Shown piece by piece: positions 23,901 to 34,714 of a DNA stretch of 64,000 nucleotides. Numbering within the stretch: the stretch's first letter is position 1; each line of letters opens with the position of its first letter. Where the stretch lies: the NCBI GenBank assembly GCA_030998015.1, contig JARWMV010000009.1, positions 62,001 through 126,000 on the forward strand, read 5' to 3'. The notes under the pieces are model-generated. The model searched no databases and was not told the origin of the DNA. It saw only the letters and a list, made by a program, of their open reading frames with translations. The stretch comes from Ceratorhiza oryzae-sativae (taxonomy: Eukaryota; Basidiomycota; Agaricomycetes; Cantharellales; Ceratobasidiaceae). The position numbers were made by a program, and so were the translations under genes.

Positions 23901-25441
23901 TCAGAGGACCATCGCGTCCTGATCCTGGTCCAATGTGACAACCTCCCCACCCTCGTCCGCCGGCTTCGCCTCGCATTGGCCTTCTGTATCTTCTTCTTCC
24001 TCCGTCACCGTCGCGAGCGAGCTCGATCCCTTGCTCACGCCACTCCCAGAACCAGGGACCGGAGGTGACGCGTCACGCACGGTGATCAATGGGGTACTCG
24101 GGGCTGTCCTGAGCGGGGTTTGTTCATCGTCGGCATCGCCATCGTTATCTTCAATAATTGGTCGGATAACGCTATCGTACGTCGGCGGAGGAGATATAGG
24201 AGGGGCGGTTGCCGAGGTTTTAGCAGTCGACGTGGACGTGGACGGCTCTTCATCGTCGATGGGACCGTGAGTGACACCAAGTTGCAGTTTATGCGGTGCC
24301 CACATGGAGGATTCGGTCGAGGTGCGCATAACAGGGGTGATAGCCATAGGTGAAGCCATATCTACATCTTGGATGAGTGGCGTCATGATAAGTGACATGG
24401 CAAAGGACGGCCTCCGGACGGTGAGATCGGTCGTATCGAGAATTGGAAGGCCGGAGGTAGAGGCTGATCGGGCCGAGCGTTTACGTCGAACAGGAGAAGA
24501 TGCAGGGGGTGGGAGCGCAGACTGGTTGACTGAGACCGTGACAGACGAATGTATCTATATTCAAATAAAAAAATTCCATCGGCTCCGTCTCACGTTCTAT
24601 CTTATCTACCCACCTCGTGCAAGCTCATCCAGCTTGGGCGCTCACCAAAAGAAGACGCACGGCGGCGGCTCCAGCAAACGAGCGCGCTGTTCTGCCCCGG
24701 AATCCGATCAACCACTGTCCCTGTAACCTAAAAATCCAAAACGCTCACATTACGTTCATAGGGTGTCGTCCCTGCCCTGGATGTTCCCACTTCAACCCCA
24801 CTCACATCTCCATCTCCGTCCTCGGCGGGGTCTCTGCTCTCTCTTTGTTTGCGCGCAGCTAGAACTCCGGTGCGTACGCTGGCCCGCTTGCTGGGACGAC
24901 CACGTTGTTCATCGACGTCCATTTCCATGTCGTCGCTGTCTATCCCTGCCTGTTGGCGCTGGTGTTGACGCAATCGGCGCTTGAGCTGGACAACCAGAGC
25001 CGCCGTCTGAGGCTGTTGTCCCGATTTGGACTTATTACGAGAGGTAGTGCGGTGACGGAGCAGGCCCCGCGCGGCGAGGGATCGAGGTCCTGGGGAGCGG
25101 CCGCGGCTATGGGGTTCAGGTGGTTGGGCCTTGGGCATTGCAGAAGACACTGGCGTGGATGTCTCGGAAGGCGTATAGGCTGGCAAAGGTTCTGTATTGG
25201 CCCTATACAATCCCGAAGATCAATCGAACAGCAGGAACAAAGTGCAATACGAGCTAACTGACCCAGGCAAGGATAGAGAAGCGTCGTCGGACGATACTCT
25301 CATGCTGAGTTGGGAAAACTTGTTCTCGAGTGCAGATAAGACTTGGCTATGAAAGAGCAAGTGTGTGAGATTTGACAGGGGCGAAAGAAAGATAGGAAAG
25401 AGGTTGTCATACCGCGGAGCTTCGATAGGAGCATTGTCCAT
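23901..25441 (-). CDS. Pro/Ser-rich disordered protein with PPxY and LPxY motifs
   Basis: Five minus-strand exons give 425 residues with consistent phases: 25441-25413, 25346-25263, 25202-24806, 24727-24614 and 24554-23901. A short helical start (QVLSALENKFSQLSM) is followed by disordered sequence. This includes LPAYTPSE near residue 45, a basic segment LVVQLKRRLRQHQRQQ that could be a short coiled coil or nuclear signal, an acidic patch DDMEMDVDEQRG, a basic RRKRSAR cluster, PPPTYDSV in the last quarter and an acidic tail. PPxY and LPxY are docking sites for WW domains of Rsp5/Nedd4-type ubiquitin ligases, so an adaptor or ligase substrate role is possible, but this is inference. No enzyme domain is seen. 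Exon 3/4 was placed at a strong GTGAGT donor; reading through would stop 20 codons later. Confidence 0.65.
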
Positions 25442-26105
25442 TTTGTATGTTCAAAGGTGAAGGACGGAGCGGCGACCCACAGGCACGGTTAATTGGTATC
25501 GGACAAGTGTAAGTATCGGTATCGGTCTCGAGCAACAGGGACGCTCGATGAAGCCCTCTACGACATCTTTAAGGGCCGGACGAAACAGTGCAGCATGGCG
25601 ACCACGCCCCTTGGCGTGTTCGTTCCGACTGTCTCAATCGATGGACAGGACACGATGATGCTGTGCACCTCGTTGACCCAACGTGTTTCCGGCGAGATCG
25701 TGTGATTTGTCTGAGCACAAGTCAACATTATGCATACAAGAGCCAGAATCGCCAGCACAAACGCCCCAGTCGTGGTCAAGGACAAAGACAGTTGTCCTGA
25801 ACAGACATTCAATCCTCGATCACGTGCCATCACTCTTTCTTCCATCAACCTCGACCATCGTCAGCGATTGACCAGCATTTCAGCCCTAGACATGCTTTTG
25901 AGGTGAGTCATTGCTTCATTTTACCTTCTATGATGCCATACAATATCCTAGTTATTACGATGTTGGGATACGCCAACACATGACAGTGTCTCGCTAGAGC
26001 GAGACCTAATCTTCTCTCTGATATCCCTCTCGCATGTCAGTATTACATGGATTCCAACTAAATTTCGCCATTGTTCCAACAGATACGACATTTCGTAATT
26101 CAGGT
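25442..26105. other. intergenic, no supported gene
   Basis: A minus-strand frame at 25558-25848 contains one strong hydrophobic span (AFVLAILALVCIMLTCA) but lacks any splice or family support. Nothing else was recognised. Confidence 0.35.
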
Positions 26106-27417
26106 TCACACCGTCTGCTCGCTCACGTCCCACCACTTCCCACCTTCCTTGATAACCCTTGCACGTGCATCCGCTACATCGTTCACGCACGGATAAACTA
26201 CACTGTCGCCCTGTATATTCTGTACAGCCAATATCAAGCCCTAGTCAATAAACGCCGTTTCTGACTATTAAAAAAAGCATAAAAGAGAAAAACTCGCCTC
26301 TTCGACAATCAGTACATCCAATTCATCCTTGCTACCCTTTTCCGCGTTGTTCCTAACCGACCAAGCCAAACCCGACCCTCCCGGAAAGACTGCGCAGTGG
26401 CCCTCGCCGATCGGGCTCGTCTCGGCCTTGATCGGTCCTCGTTGACGCGCATCCCAAACGTACAACTCGCCCTCGCCTTCGAGAACGTAAACGAGCGTGT
26501 CTCCCAGGGCGCGGGCAACCGCGTCCGGAGCCGTCGTCGATTCGCCCGACTTGGAATCGGACGAACGCGCAGCAGGGGTAGAATGAGATGACACGCTCGG
26601 CGGCAACCGCAGTTGTGTCACATCAAATCGACCAGAGAGACCCGTAAAAGCTGAGAGTATGACAGACGCAGCACTGGGAACGAACGGACACGGCGCGGGC
26701 ATAATCTTTGCGTGTAATATTCGACCTGTTGTGGGCCAAAATGAGGCTGGGGGCGGATCCTTGGTTGTCGGGGGACCAAATTCGTTTGTCGACACGGAAC
26801 CAGGCTCCGTTCTCGGCTTGAAGGGCCACCCAGAATGAGATCCCCGCGATCGTGCGGGAGGATCTTTCCACCATTGGCCACGCTCGCGCTACTTGATCGC
26901 CAAGCCGACGTCAGCACAAGCCGTCAAACAAGGCTAGCGCTGTGAGACTTGCCATCTTGTTCGGGTGCTCAAATTTGCCTCTAGGATAGTGGACATGATC
27001 ACCCCGGCCGTTTTCCCCGATTACAAGTAAAACTAAAGGACCACCCCTTGTTCGCTCTTCGTATTCATCTTCCCATCCTGCATCAGGAACACCATCTTTG
27101 ATAAACGCGTGAGCTTCGCCCGTCCCCGCCGGAAACCCAACACAATCGCCCGGTCCGACTTCATATGTATGTCCATCAAGCCAGACGAGCCCGGTTCCAG
27201 AGACAACATATACAAATTCGTCTCGGGAGCTGTGTGCATGCGGGATCGACGAGCGTGTTCCGTGAGGAAGAGACTCGAGATTGATTCCCCATCGTTCGGT
27301 ATGGAGCCCGAGCTTGCGCCCAATCTCGCAGATGGACGTGTGCATCTCTCCGGGGACGTCGGTGCATGGCTCGAGTAGTGATGGGGCGTGCGCCAGGTAC
27401 GTCGGCCGTGTTGACAT
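26106..27417 (-). CDS. two-cupin-domain protein
   Basis: Three exons (27417-26953, 26888-26298, 26147-26106) give 365 residues. The first cupin has the metal motif: PHAHSSRDEFVYVVSG supplies His, His and Glu, and VGPGDCVGFPAGTGEAHAF supplies the second box. It ends in a WWKDPPARSRG segment common after such domains. The second half repeats the fold in degenerate form (GDTLVYVLEGEGELYVWD, GHCAVFPGGSGLAWSV) without the His ligands and ends in EGGKWWDV. Small-molecule oxygenase, isomerase or binding roles are all possible for cupins, and the substrate is unknown. Both introns would use GC donors (GCAAGT and GCGAGT). The first is well supported by phase and protein; the second, 150 nt, is less certain, and without it the protein ends at 26268. 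An in-frame ATG at 27483 adds a basic leader that might target mitochondria. Confidence 0.65.
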
Positions 27418-29099
27418 TTTGACGTGTGGCGTAAAATATGCAGAAAGGGCAGCTGTCGCACACCGAAGTGATCGTATTATCATCAGAGTCTAATTCGGAT
27501 TAAATGAATCAAGTCTACATCCGGGCCGTACATACAAGCGCCTGATTCCGTGGAAACGGAGATCAGCGGTTGCAATCAATCAAAGCGTGTGTTTATTCGC
27601 TTGAGCGTTTCTTCATTTAGCGCGTTCTCACGTCTCTTATCATGCGGATGATAGATTAGGCATTCTAGACTCGGCCGGCTGAATATAACGTATTTGGCCC
27701 CTGCACGTTTAGCGTGGAAGCACCCAGTCTGAAACCAATGGACAAACGGCCGAGGCGTGTACTGACCCAGATTGTACTGACCCAAAGGATTCAACCAGAT
27801 GCAGAACTGACCTCCGGAACGCAACCGTCTCCGTCTATTGTGTGTCATACACTGTCCGAGCCACCGCGTATCACCCTCGACACGTATAGAAAACTTGGGT
27901 TCTCGTATGGAGAGGATATGCAAGCGTTTCGCCTCACTCGACCGGACCTCAACAACCTCCAGAGTGTAGATCGCGTGCTTCAACACGTGCTCCGATCGCT
28001 CAGATTGTACACCATCAGTGGTATCGTCACCCGGTTATGCATTTCGTCTAGTTGCCGAGCGACATCAGTACGGCCGCGAGGCAATTTTTGGGCTGTACAA
28101 ACGAGCCCGAAGGAAGCGAGGCCCAAGGCAGAGCACATTTTCGGTTGCTAAAATCGGACAGCCGCTGGCAAAAAAAAAAAAGAAAAGTCGCGACGATCGC
28201 TGTATTGAGATATTGCACCCCCCCTATACTCGAAGGTGGCCCTGACTGCCGATCACGTTTACGGCAACAGGAGACAGCTCGCTCCGTAGAGCCATCTTGG
28301 AATACGACAGGTCATCATCCGAGCCGAGGCGCTCCACATGGGTGGTCGATCAACGTGACAGTTGTCCCAATCTGGTATACATGTGTGGACTTATATTAAT
28401 TAAATCTGGCATCTGGACTCGTACAGGATCGCGACTTGAAACGGCTGCGCACAGGAAATGTCACTGTGTATGCTGCGGAGGGATATACACATGACCCATC
28501 TATCATGAGCATCGTGCATGATCGTCCGTCCGGCGAACAACAGAGCCACCTCTCATAACCCATAATACGACGAAAAACGCCACCCCAGATCACACGTATC
28601 CGCCAGTTGCCAAAACGGAACTCATCGCATCCACACCATCGCCCAGTTGGCAGAATCGAAACTCAGCCAGGGTCGGCCCGCAGCAGCCGGACGCCAACCC
28701 CACCCAGACGCTCAGAGCGACTCGAGCACCGGGAGCGAACAAAGCTTGCGCGCCCCTACCGGCCAGAATTCCGTGCCGGTCCTGATCCCCACAGCATCCA
28801 CTCATCCTCTTGCCATATTAGGAATTGCAAATTGGATTGGGTGAGATGACGGTGCAGCCATGTCATGTTTCCTCCAATCCTGCGCCGGGCGATGGGGACA
28901 GCATTTGGATTCGATGCGTTTTCAGCGGGGGTGATAATGATGGGAGATCGAGCATGGTCGTTATTTAAGGACCAGGATGGAGACGGCAGGTAAGGACAAC
29001 ACGCACCGTTTCAGCCAGTTATTCGATTCGTTCTCCCAGTTTCATAAACCTTTGAACACATTCCCTTGCCTATTTGCTTGATTCTAAACTATTACGACG
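27418..29099. other. intergenic with DUF6593 promoter
   Basis: This holds the divergent 5' flanks of the cupin and DUF6593 genes. TTATTTAAG at 28961-28969 is a TATA-like element about 130 bases before the DUF6593 start. No coding chain was found in the rest. Confidence 0.35.
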
Positions 29100-30017
29100 A
29101 TGTCTACTACCAACGGCGCTATTGCATCCCACGACTTGTACTGGACAACCAACGATCCACGCAACACAGGCGTTATCGGCTACGAGGGGGACAAGCCAGT
29201 CTTTTTCCGCTTTGTACGTATTCGGCTCTATACATTCGCGTTTATCCCGCGCATTATAACGCGTTCTTGGGACAATAGGTTACCACTACGACATTGAGCA
29301 GCACACGCACCGTCGTCTGGAAGGGTACGAACAACCCAAACGTCGAAGAGGAAGTCGCATGGTGAGCGCTCGACCCCTTTGCTCCTCCGAGACACGTCAC
29401 TCAACACGCGCGCATAAATTAGGCTCGATTGGGCGTCGATGAACCACTTGGGCACGGCGACGATAGGCAGGTTCCAGACGCCCATGACCAATCTCTTGCA
29501 ACGCGGCGGGTCGCAGAGGTACGTTTCAGCTCTTTCGCTCGCTCTCCCCGTCTGGCGCATCCATCCACTCACACGTACACTAGGTCTCGGATCTTTGCCA
29601 TCCCAGGCGACGGCCGGCGCTTTGAATGGCGACGCAACGAGACAGATAGTTGCCGCTACGACGTGAGTTGTTTCTCCCCAGTCTATTTCAGACACGGGTT
29701 GCCCGCAGAGTCCTGATACGGCTATCTGCAGCTCTACGACGGAACTTCGACCCTCTACGCCTCGCACACGGTGTACCTCCAGCCTCAACGTTCGGCCGTC
29801 GCAGAGCTCAACGCAGTGATGAACTATTGGTTCAAGGACGACGAGATGGTGAGTACAACAGGCCCTCCAGCCTGCGTGGAGCCGAACAAGCACCACCTTC
29901 TATAGATTAAAAAAAAAAACAGACGCTTACTTTTAAATTCCTTTGTGTTCCTAGCTCTTGCTGACAGCCGTTATAAGTCTGACCATCAATCGCTGGATTG
30001 ACCAGAACGGTGCCTAA
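29100..30017 (+). CDS. DUF6593 domain protein
   Basis: Six exons encode 183 residues: 29100-29213, 29279-29361, 29423-29518, 29584-29662, 29732-29848 and 29955-30017. The layout matches the DUF6593 family found mainly in Agaricomycetes. It has an early YWTTNDPRNT segment, a beta strand ending in TVVWKG, a VAWLDWASMNHLGTATIG block, then SRIFAIPGDGRRFEWRR and LYASHTVYLQP. A hydrophobic stretch (LLLTAVISLTI) lies near the carboxy end. The domain has no known biochemical role. Its beta-rich pattern has been compared with tubby-like lipid-binding folds, but that is not testable here. All exon phases agree. Confidence 0.85.
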
Positions 30018-30441
30018 GCCGACACTTCGAGCGGGGTCGACATGTCGTTCCCCCACGCCCATACACGCGGTGGCAAACCCTGCGCAAACAAACTCTCAAC
30101 CAGTCTCTTTCTTGGCTCAACATATTTCTTGGCGTCTGTTTTTACACCCACAGTCTTTTTGGTCTGTTTGTAATCTCTCTCTCTCTCTCTCTCTCTCCCT
30201 CGTGTGCTTCATTTCGTTCTCTCGCTCACTCGTGTGTCTGTGTTTCTGCTGTCTGATTGATACCTCTCCCTCGCACTAGATACTGTGTATTGAAAAAAGT
30301 GCAATATTATTGTTCTCTTTCCGTTTCACTCACAGCCAATGCGCCAAGCTAGAAGCCCAAAGAAAAAAAAAAAAAAAAGAAGACAGAATCAAAGTCCGAT
30401 GCCCGATCACACTGCGCCACATACTCGCGTGACCGGTCAGA
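30018..30441. other. intergenic with TC microsatellite and poly-A tract
   Basis: This gap lies between convergent genes. A pure TC dinucleotide run of 24 bases lies at 30174-30197, and a run of about 17 A lies near 30363-30379. Nothing else is seen. Confidence 0.6.
30174..30197. repeat. (TC)12 microsatellite
   Basis: Twelve uninterrupted TC units sit within a pyrimidine-rich 3' flank of the DUF6593 gene. Confidence 0.9.
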
Positions 30442-32416
30442 TCAAGCCCGGTTCCGGCGAGAAGCAAAGAATGCAGTGATGTCCTCTTCGCGAACCTCGC
30501 GACCCGACTCGGCAAACGGGCGTAGGTACAGCATGAGGTCGTCTCTACGCCACAGAGTGAGGCAAAAAGTCAGTTTGGAGCGGGGTTACAAGGTGGGAGG
30601 GGAAACGTATAAGATCGAAAGCTCTAGGACGGACGAGGTGTGGGCGCCAGGGTGGGAAGGGGCTGTTGCCATCCCGGATCGCCCATCATCGGAAAGTGGA
30701 CCATGCGTACAGAGCGAACGCACCTCATCGAGTTGTAAGCCCGAATGCTGTCCAACGCGCGCTCACGCGGTAAAGATCCAAGCGCGCGCATGCCGAGTTC
30801 TTCAAGGGATAGCCCAGCATCGAGGTCCTGGGGCGGCTCGTATGTTTCTTCCTCGTGCAAGAGATAAGGGTGTGAGAGCAGTGGCGGGTCACACTATTGA
30901 CGCGAGGGTTAGCACAGGCTGAAATGAAACGGACTTGGAGCGCCAAACGAAGAGTGCGCGGCCAAATAGGGGGAGCCGAGGAATACGAAATAGATACATG
31001 TGTGGTCTCGACTTGGACAAATGGCAACAAAACAGGGAATAACACTATTGAACGCGGGAGGTGGCACAAGTGGCGGTTAAATGAAAACGTCTAGACGCAC
31101 CGTTTCGCACCGACACCACCTCTCCCGCCACCCATCACTCAGAAACACATCTCCTAGCGCCCGTCGCGATCGCCCAGGTTTAAGGTCTTGCTTGCTTTTG
31201 ATGTCCAGTTTTTCGAGATCGTCCAAAACGCGCTGAGCGTCCAGATTAACGGGTGGAGCCAAACACCGCACAGACGAGGGGGCCCCTTCGTCGGGTCGCG
31301 CACGTTTGGTAGGTTGGGCAGGCTCGGTCGATGCACGGCGCTTCGTTCCGGCTTCAACCGCCCCCGCGTCCGACTGCCCTACGTCCACCACCACCGCTTC
31401 TTCCTCCCCTGGACCTTTGCCTGGCGCTCCCAGAACCCTCCACCCGCCCGTGGGATCGGGAACAACGATCCGCGCGCCAGGCGTCCCGACATACCTCCGC
31501 ACCGTCTGATTCTTCAATACGCACTGCCCACAGATCAGAGCGTCGTAAGTATCGCCCGTGATGAGCGCCAGTGGGAGGTCTGGATCAGACGCCGTGGAGG
31601 ATGCGTCATCGTGGTCTCCGTCGGCCTGTGCGTCATCCCGGTCGATAGGCGGTGCGGGGTGGGATGTCGTTTGGGGGTCGTTGGGGGTGGAATGGGGGGC
31701 ACGGTCGGACGTCGAGTCTGGATCTTGCTTGGATCTGGTCTCTGGTCTGGGCTCGTTATGGGGACGGGAAGACGAAGCAGGATCGGGTTCCTGCTTGATC
31801 GTCGGGTCCGCTCTGGGCTGATCTATTGTCCTTGGTGGGACGCGCTCCCTCAAATTCAAGCAGCTCTCGTGGAACCAGTCCTTTGATATCATCAGCCCCC
31901 TTGATCCTTGGGTGAATCGGGGGAGCGGCGTACGCACCTCGCAGCTCAAACACTGGACCATGGTCTCTCTCTCGCGCGTCGCGTCATACGTGGTCGAGCA
32001 TCGACAAAACAGCCCGCCCGCACGAAAGTTTTGGCTGTAGGCATTGTCCGTGTTGGGTCGTTGGGGCGGTGACTTGAGTGTGCATGGGTGGGCGAGCGCA
32101 GTCGTCGGACAGTCGCATCGAAAGTTTCGTTTGGGAAAGAGCTCGATTTGTTCGTGATCTACGTTTCGGTGGACCGTCATGAGCATAGTCGATGCGATCA
32201 GCTATCGTGAGCGGACGACTGACCAGAATGGCAGGCTATGGAACAGGCTCCGCACACGCCTCGCTCCTCGCCGCACGTGAGACAGAGATAGACAGACTGT
32301 TTGAGCGGTCCGAGGTCGTAGGTGCATGTCGAGAACTGGCCCGGCAACGCGAGGCCTGCTTCGCGGACGAGGGCGTCTTGGGACTCGACGAGCGAGTGGA
32401 TGGATGTGGTGTCCAT
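30442..32416 (-). CDS. UBR7: UBR7/Mlo2-type E3 ubiquitin ligase (UBR box + PHD)
   Basis: Five exons (32416-32224, 32158-31938, 31880-31101, 30893-30724, 30544-30442) encode 488 residues. Residues ~31-80 form a UBR box: CTYDLGPLKQSVYLCLTC, then CGACSIACH, DHEQIELFPKRNFRCDC. In other family members this zinc fold reads N-degrons, though UBR7 proteins are divergent in that activity. An atypical PHD finger follows (CRCS...MVQCLSCE, DWFHESCLNL, and later LICGQCVLKN). These zinc ligands are separated by a ~150-residue acidic, Pro/Ser-rich insert. The carboxy end has the conserved ETYEPPQDLDAGLSLEELG and YNSMRDDLMLYLRPFA segments. In animals UBR7 ubiquitinates histone H2B; in fission yeast the homologue is Mlo2. 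The start at 32416 matches the family amino terminus. Confidence 0.9.
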
Positions 32417-32907
32417 GTGGTGGTCCAGTGTGGGATGACACACAGGATGATGTCAGCGATCGACCCAAAACAAAACGCGCCCTGAAACGCGCTCGTGTCG
32501 TTGGCTCGGGCTGAAACCTGGCACGAGCTCAGGCTCAGAGGACCAATCGTGCAGGGTTCCATATATGAGTTCCGCGTATGGCAGGCCGGGCATCGAGCCC
32601 AGGAGACGCGTCAAGTGTACAACAGGGGTGTCTTTTTTTATTTTTTCAACAGATATGGCAGTTGACATGAACGAGAGCCCAAAACACTGTCCCACCCAAT
32701 CCAAGATAATTATGATAGTCTATGCGGAGCGCTGTCTATGTCTCGCGAATAAATACGGCCAGGCCCGGTTGGTGTGGCCCTCGATACCCATACAGGAGAG
32801 GAAACCGATGCGAAATTGCGGCGAAAGCGAAGAGAGCTGAGCGATGATGATGATGAGAACGAGCCGTGGAGAGTGGTGATGCGGAGCGGGTCAACCGCTG
32901 CAACGCT

Positions 32908-33261
32908 TTATTTTCGCTGGGAGCGCATCGTGAGCATGTCCGGGTTGGACGAGCGGGAGCTGCCGTGCTGTGTGGGCTGTGAGTGGGCTGGCCAGCGCAG
33001 GGGGGAGGGAGGTCAGGACATACCGGAGGGATGCCCGCGAGTGCCGACAGGGGCTTTTGGCCGTGGTTCTGGCTGAGACCTTTTTCCAGCTGGGGCAGGG
33101 AGTGAGCGCGCGGTCGTGGCGGACGGCGAGAGAGAGCTCACCATCTCTTTGGACCTGGGGTCGTGGCCGTGGAGGGGGACCTTGTCCATGCTGGTCGCAA
33201 ACTGGAGGTCGTGGAGGGACGAGGCGACGCTGGGGTAGGCGACGATGCGGGGCGAGGACAT
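32908..33261 (-). CDS. small 84-aa protein, unknown function
   Basis: Three exons (33261-33142, 33089-33024, 32976-32908) join in phase 0 to give 84 residues. It has a mildly amphipathic start (MSSPRIVAYPSVASSLHDLQ), then LHGHDPRSKEM, LSALAGIPP and a Ser/Arg-rich end. There is no signal peptide, membrane span or known domain. It lies head-to-tail upstream of UBR7 with about 490 bases between. The exon chain, with canonical GTGAGC and GTATGT donors, is the main evidence that it is real. It could be the 5' part of a longer transcript, but the frame closes at TAA. Confidence 0.5.
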
Positions 33262-33361
33262 GGTATATTAGGGGATAGGATGGGATATGGATAGGAGACG
33301 AGGGACGAGCCCGTGCGCGTTTTATACGACGTGAGCGATTTGCCCCGGCCATCTGGGACGT
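33262..33361. promoter_or_regulatory. divergent 5' flank of the small gene
   Basis: A purine-rich spacer separates the 84-aa gene on the minus strand from the possible broken gene on the plus strand. No TATA box is seen. Confidence 0.25.
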
Positions 33362-34714
33362 GCCTCGCATCCGTTTCTCGGCCCAACCCACCAGCGTCCA
33401 GACAGCTTCCGCTTCTCAGGGTCCATTTCATCCGCTTCCTCACCACCACCACCACGCCCATCCCACACGCCCGTCACCGTCACGCCGCCGTCGTCGCCCG
33501 GTTCTCCCCCGCCGCTTCCGTCGCCACCGTTGGGCCAGCCCGTTGCGCCTCCCGCGCTCCGTGTCCAGACCACCCGCTCAGGATCAGACGCGATGTCGGA
33601 GCTCGAATCTACGGCGCGACCAAGCACCCCGAAACGCGCGTGTCAATGTGCTCCCGCCGTCCCCCTATTCCGCACGAACAAAGAGCGCCAGAGGGACCAC
33701 CCTGCCCAAACACCTTCACGCTCTAGGCCCATCCCCCCCGACCCATCGGCTCCACGGCCAAAACCACATCATCGCTGATCGTGTGGAGCGGACCAGATTC
33801 GCGCCCTCTCGTACGCCGCACGACGTCATCTCGCCCGGCGAACAAACCCAGCATCTGTCGAACAGCCAGGGGGGGACACTCCGTGACCACATTAACGCCT
33901 GATCAGGTAATATTACTCACCTGTGACATGTGACACCCTCCCCACCTATTCTCGCCGATCATCAAACCTCGCCCACCACTCTCCTCACCATCGGTCGCGT
34001 CCACCCACCAAATTCCTCAGGTTATCGCCCCAGACACCTGCTCACTCGCACAACCCAACCCAATTCTCCGAATCTATTGCTCAACGTTCCGTCCAATTCG
34101 CCCCGGGCCGTGTCCAGCGCTCGGATAGTTTACGCACGACCAGACCCTGCACGCGCGCTTGGGATCCTTGGGTGAATAGTTTCCGAATGAGACGCTGCCG
34201 TGTGCTTAGCTCACACTTGGTCAGTCGGATAGGGGGGGGGGGAGGTTGTGTCTGGGATTGAAACTCGTTTGTACGTACGTTGTCCCAGAGTAAATGAATA
34301 ACACCCCTTGTAACCCAACAGGTACACGAAACGCCTACGACCTCTGCCTCCGCCGCCGACCCGCCTGCGAGTCCCAAAAAACCATGCCATAGAACATTCT
34401 ACCGTCGGGTTAAACCGAAGCCACAGACACGCACCGCGGGGTGTTTGGTAATATCGCTCAAATCCAGCGGGCCTAAACTGAATGGAGCAGGGCAACGTTT
34501 GGAGGTACACACGGCCACTTGCTTGTTTCACCCACCCACCTCCCCGGAATGCGGGGGAGGAGGGGGAGACGGTACGCCTACGCAACCAATCGCGCTTCGC
34601 CAAGGCATATATTTCCGCCCGGGCCCGCACCATCGCAGCATTCCTGATATTCAAGCCCCGTTTGGCTCGGTAAATCCATTCTCTGATATCCACGGCGCGG
34701 TTAATCGAGATTAA
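33362..34714 (+). pseudogene. possible Pro/Ser-rich gene with broken frame
   Basis: Plus-strand frames here have the composition of a disordered fungal protein but do not form one chain. Frame 2 from about 33362 has PSPPLGQPVAPPALRVQTTR up to about 33635. It continues in another frame from the CGCGCG run (VNVLPPSPYSARTK), then appears to change again at the run of seven G near 33871, leading to a GTAATA donor at 33907. Segments at 34321-34700 could be later exons. There is no ATG before 33593 in the first frame. This may be a decayed gene, a gene with assembly errors in homopolymers, or non-coding GC-rich DNA. Confidence 0.3.

Noticed and set aside
31188..31886. 232-codon plus-strand frame
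   Set aside because: It is the antisense shadow of the GC-rich, disordered part of UBR7, which has clear domains and phases on the minus strand.
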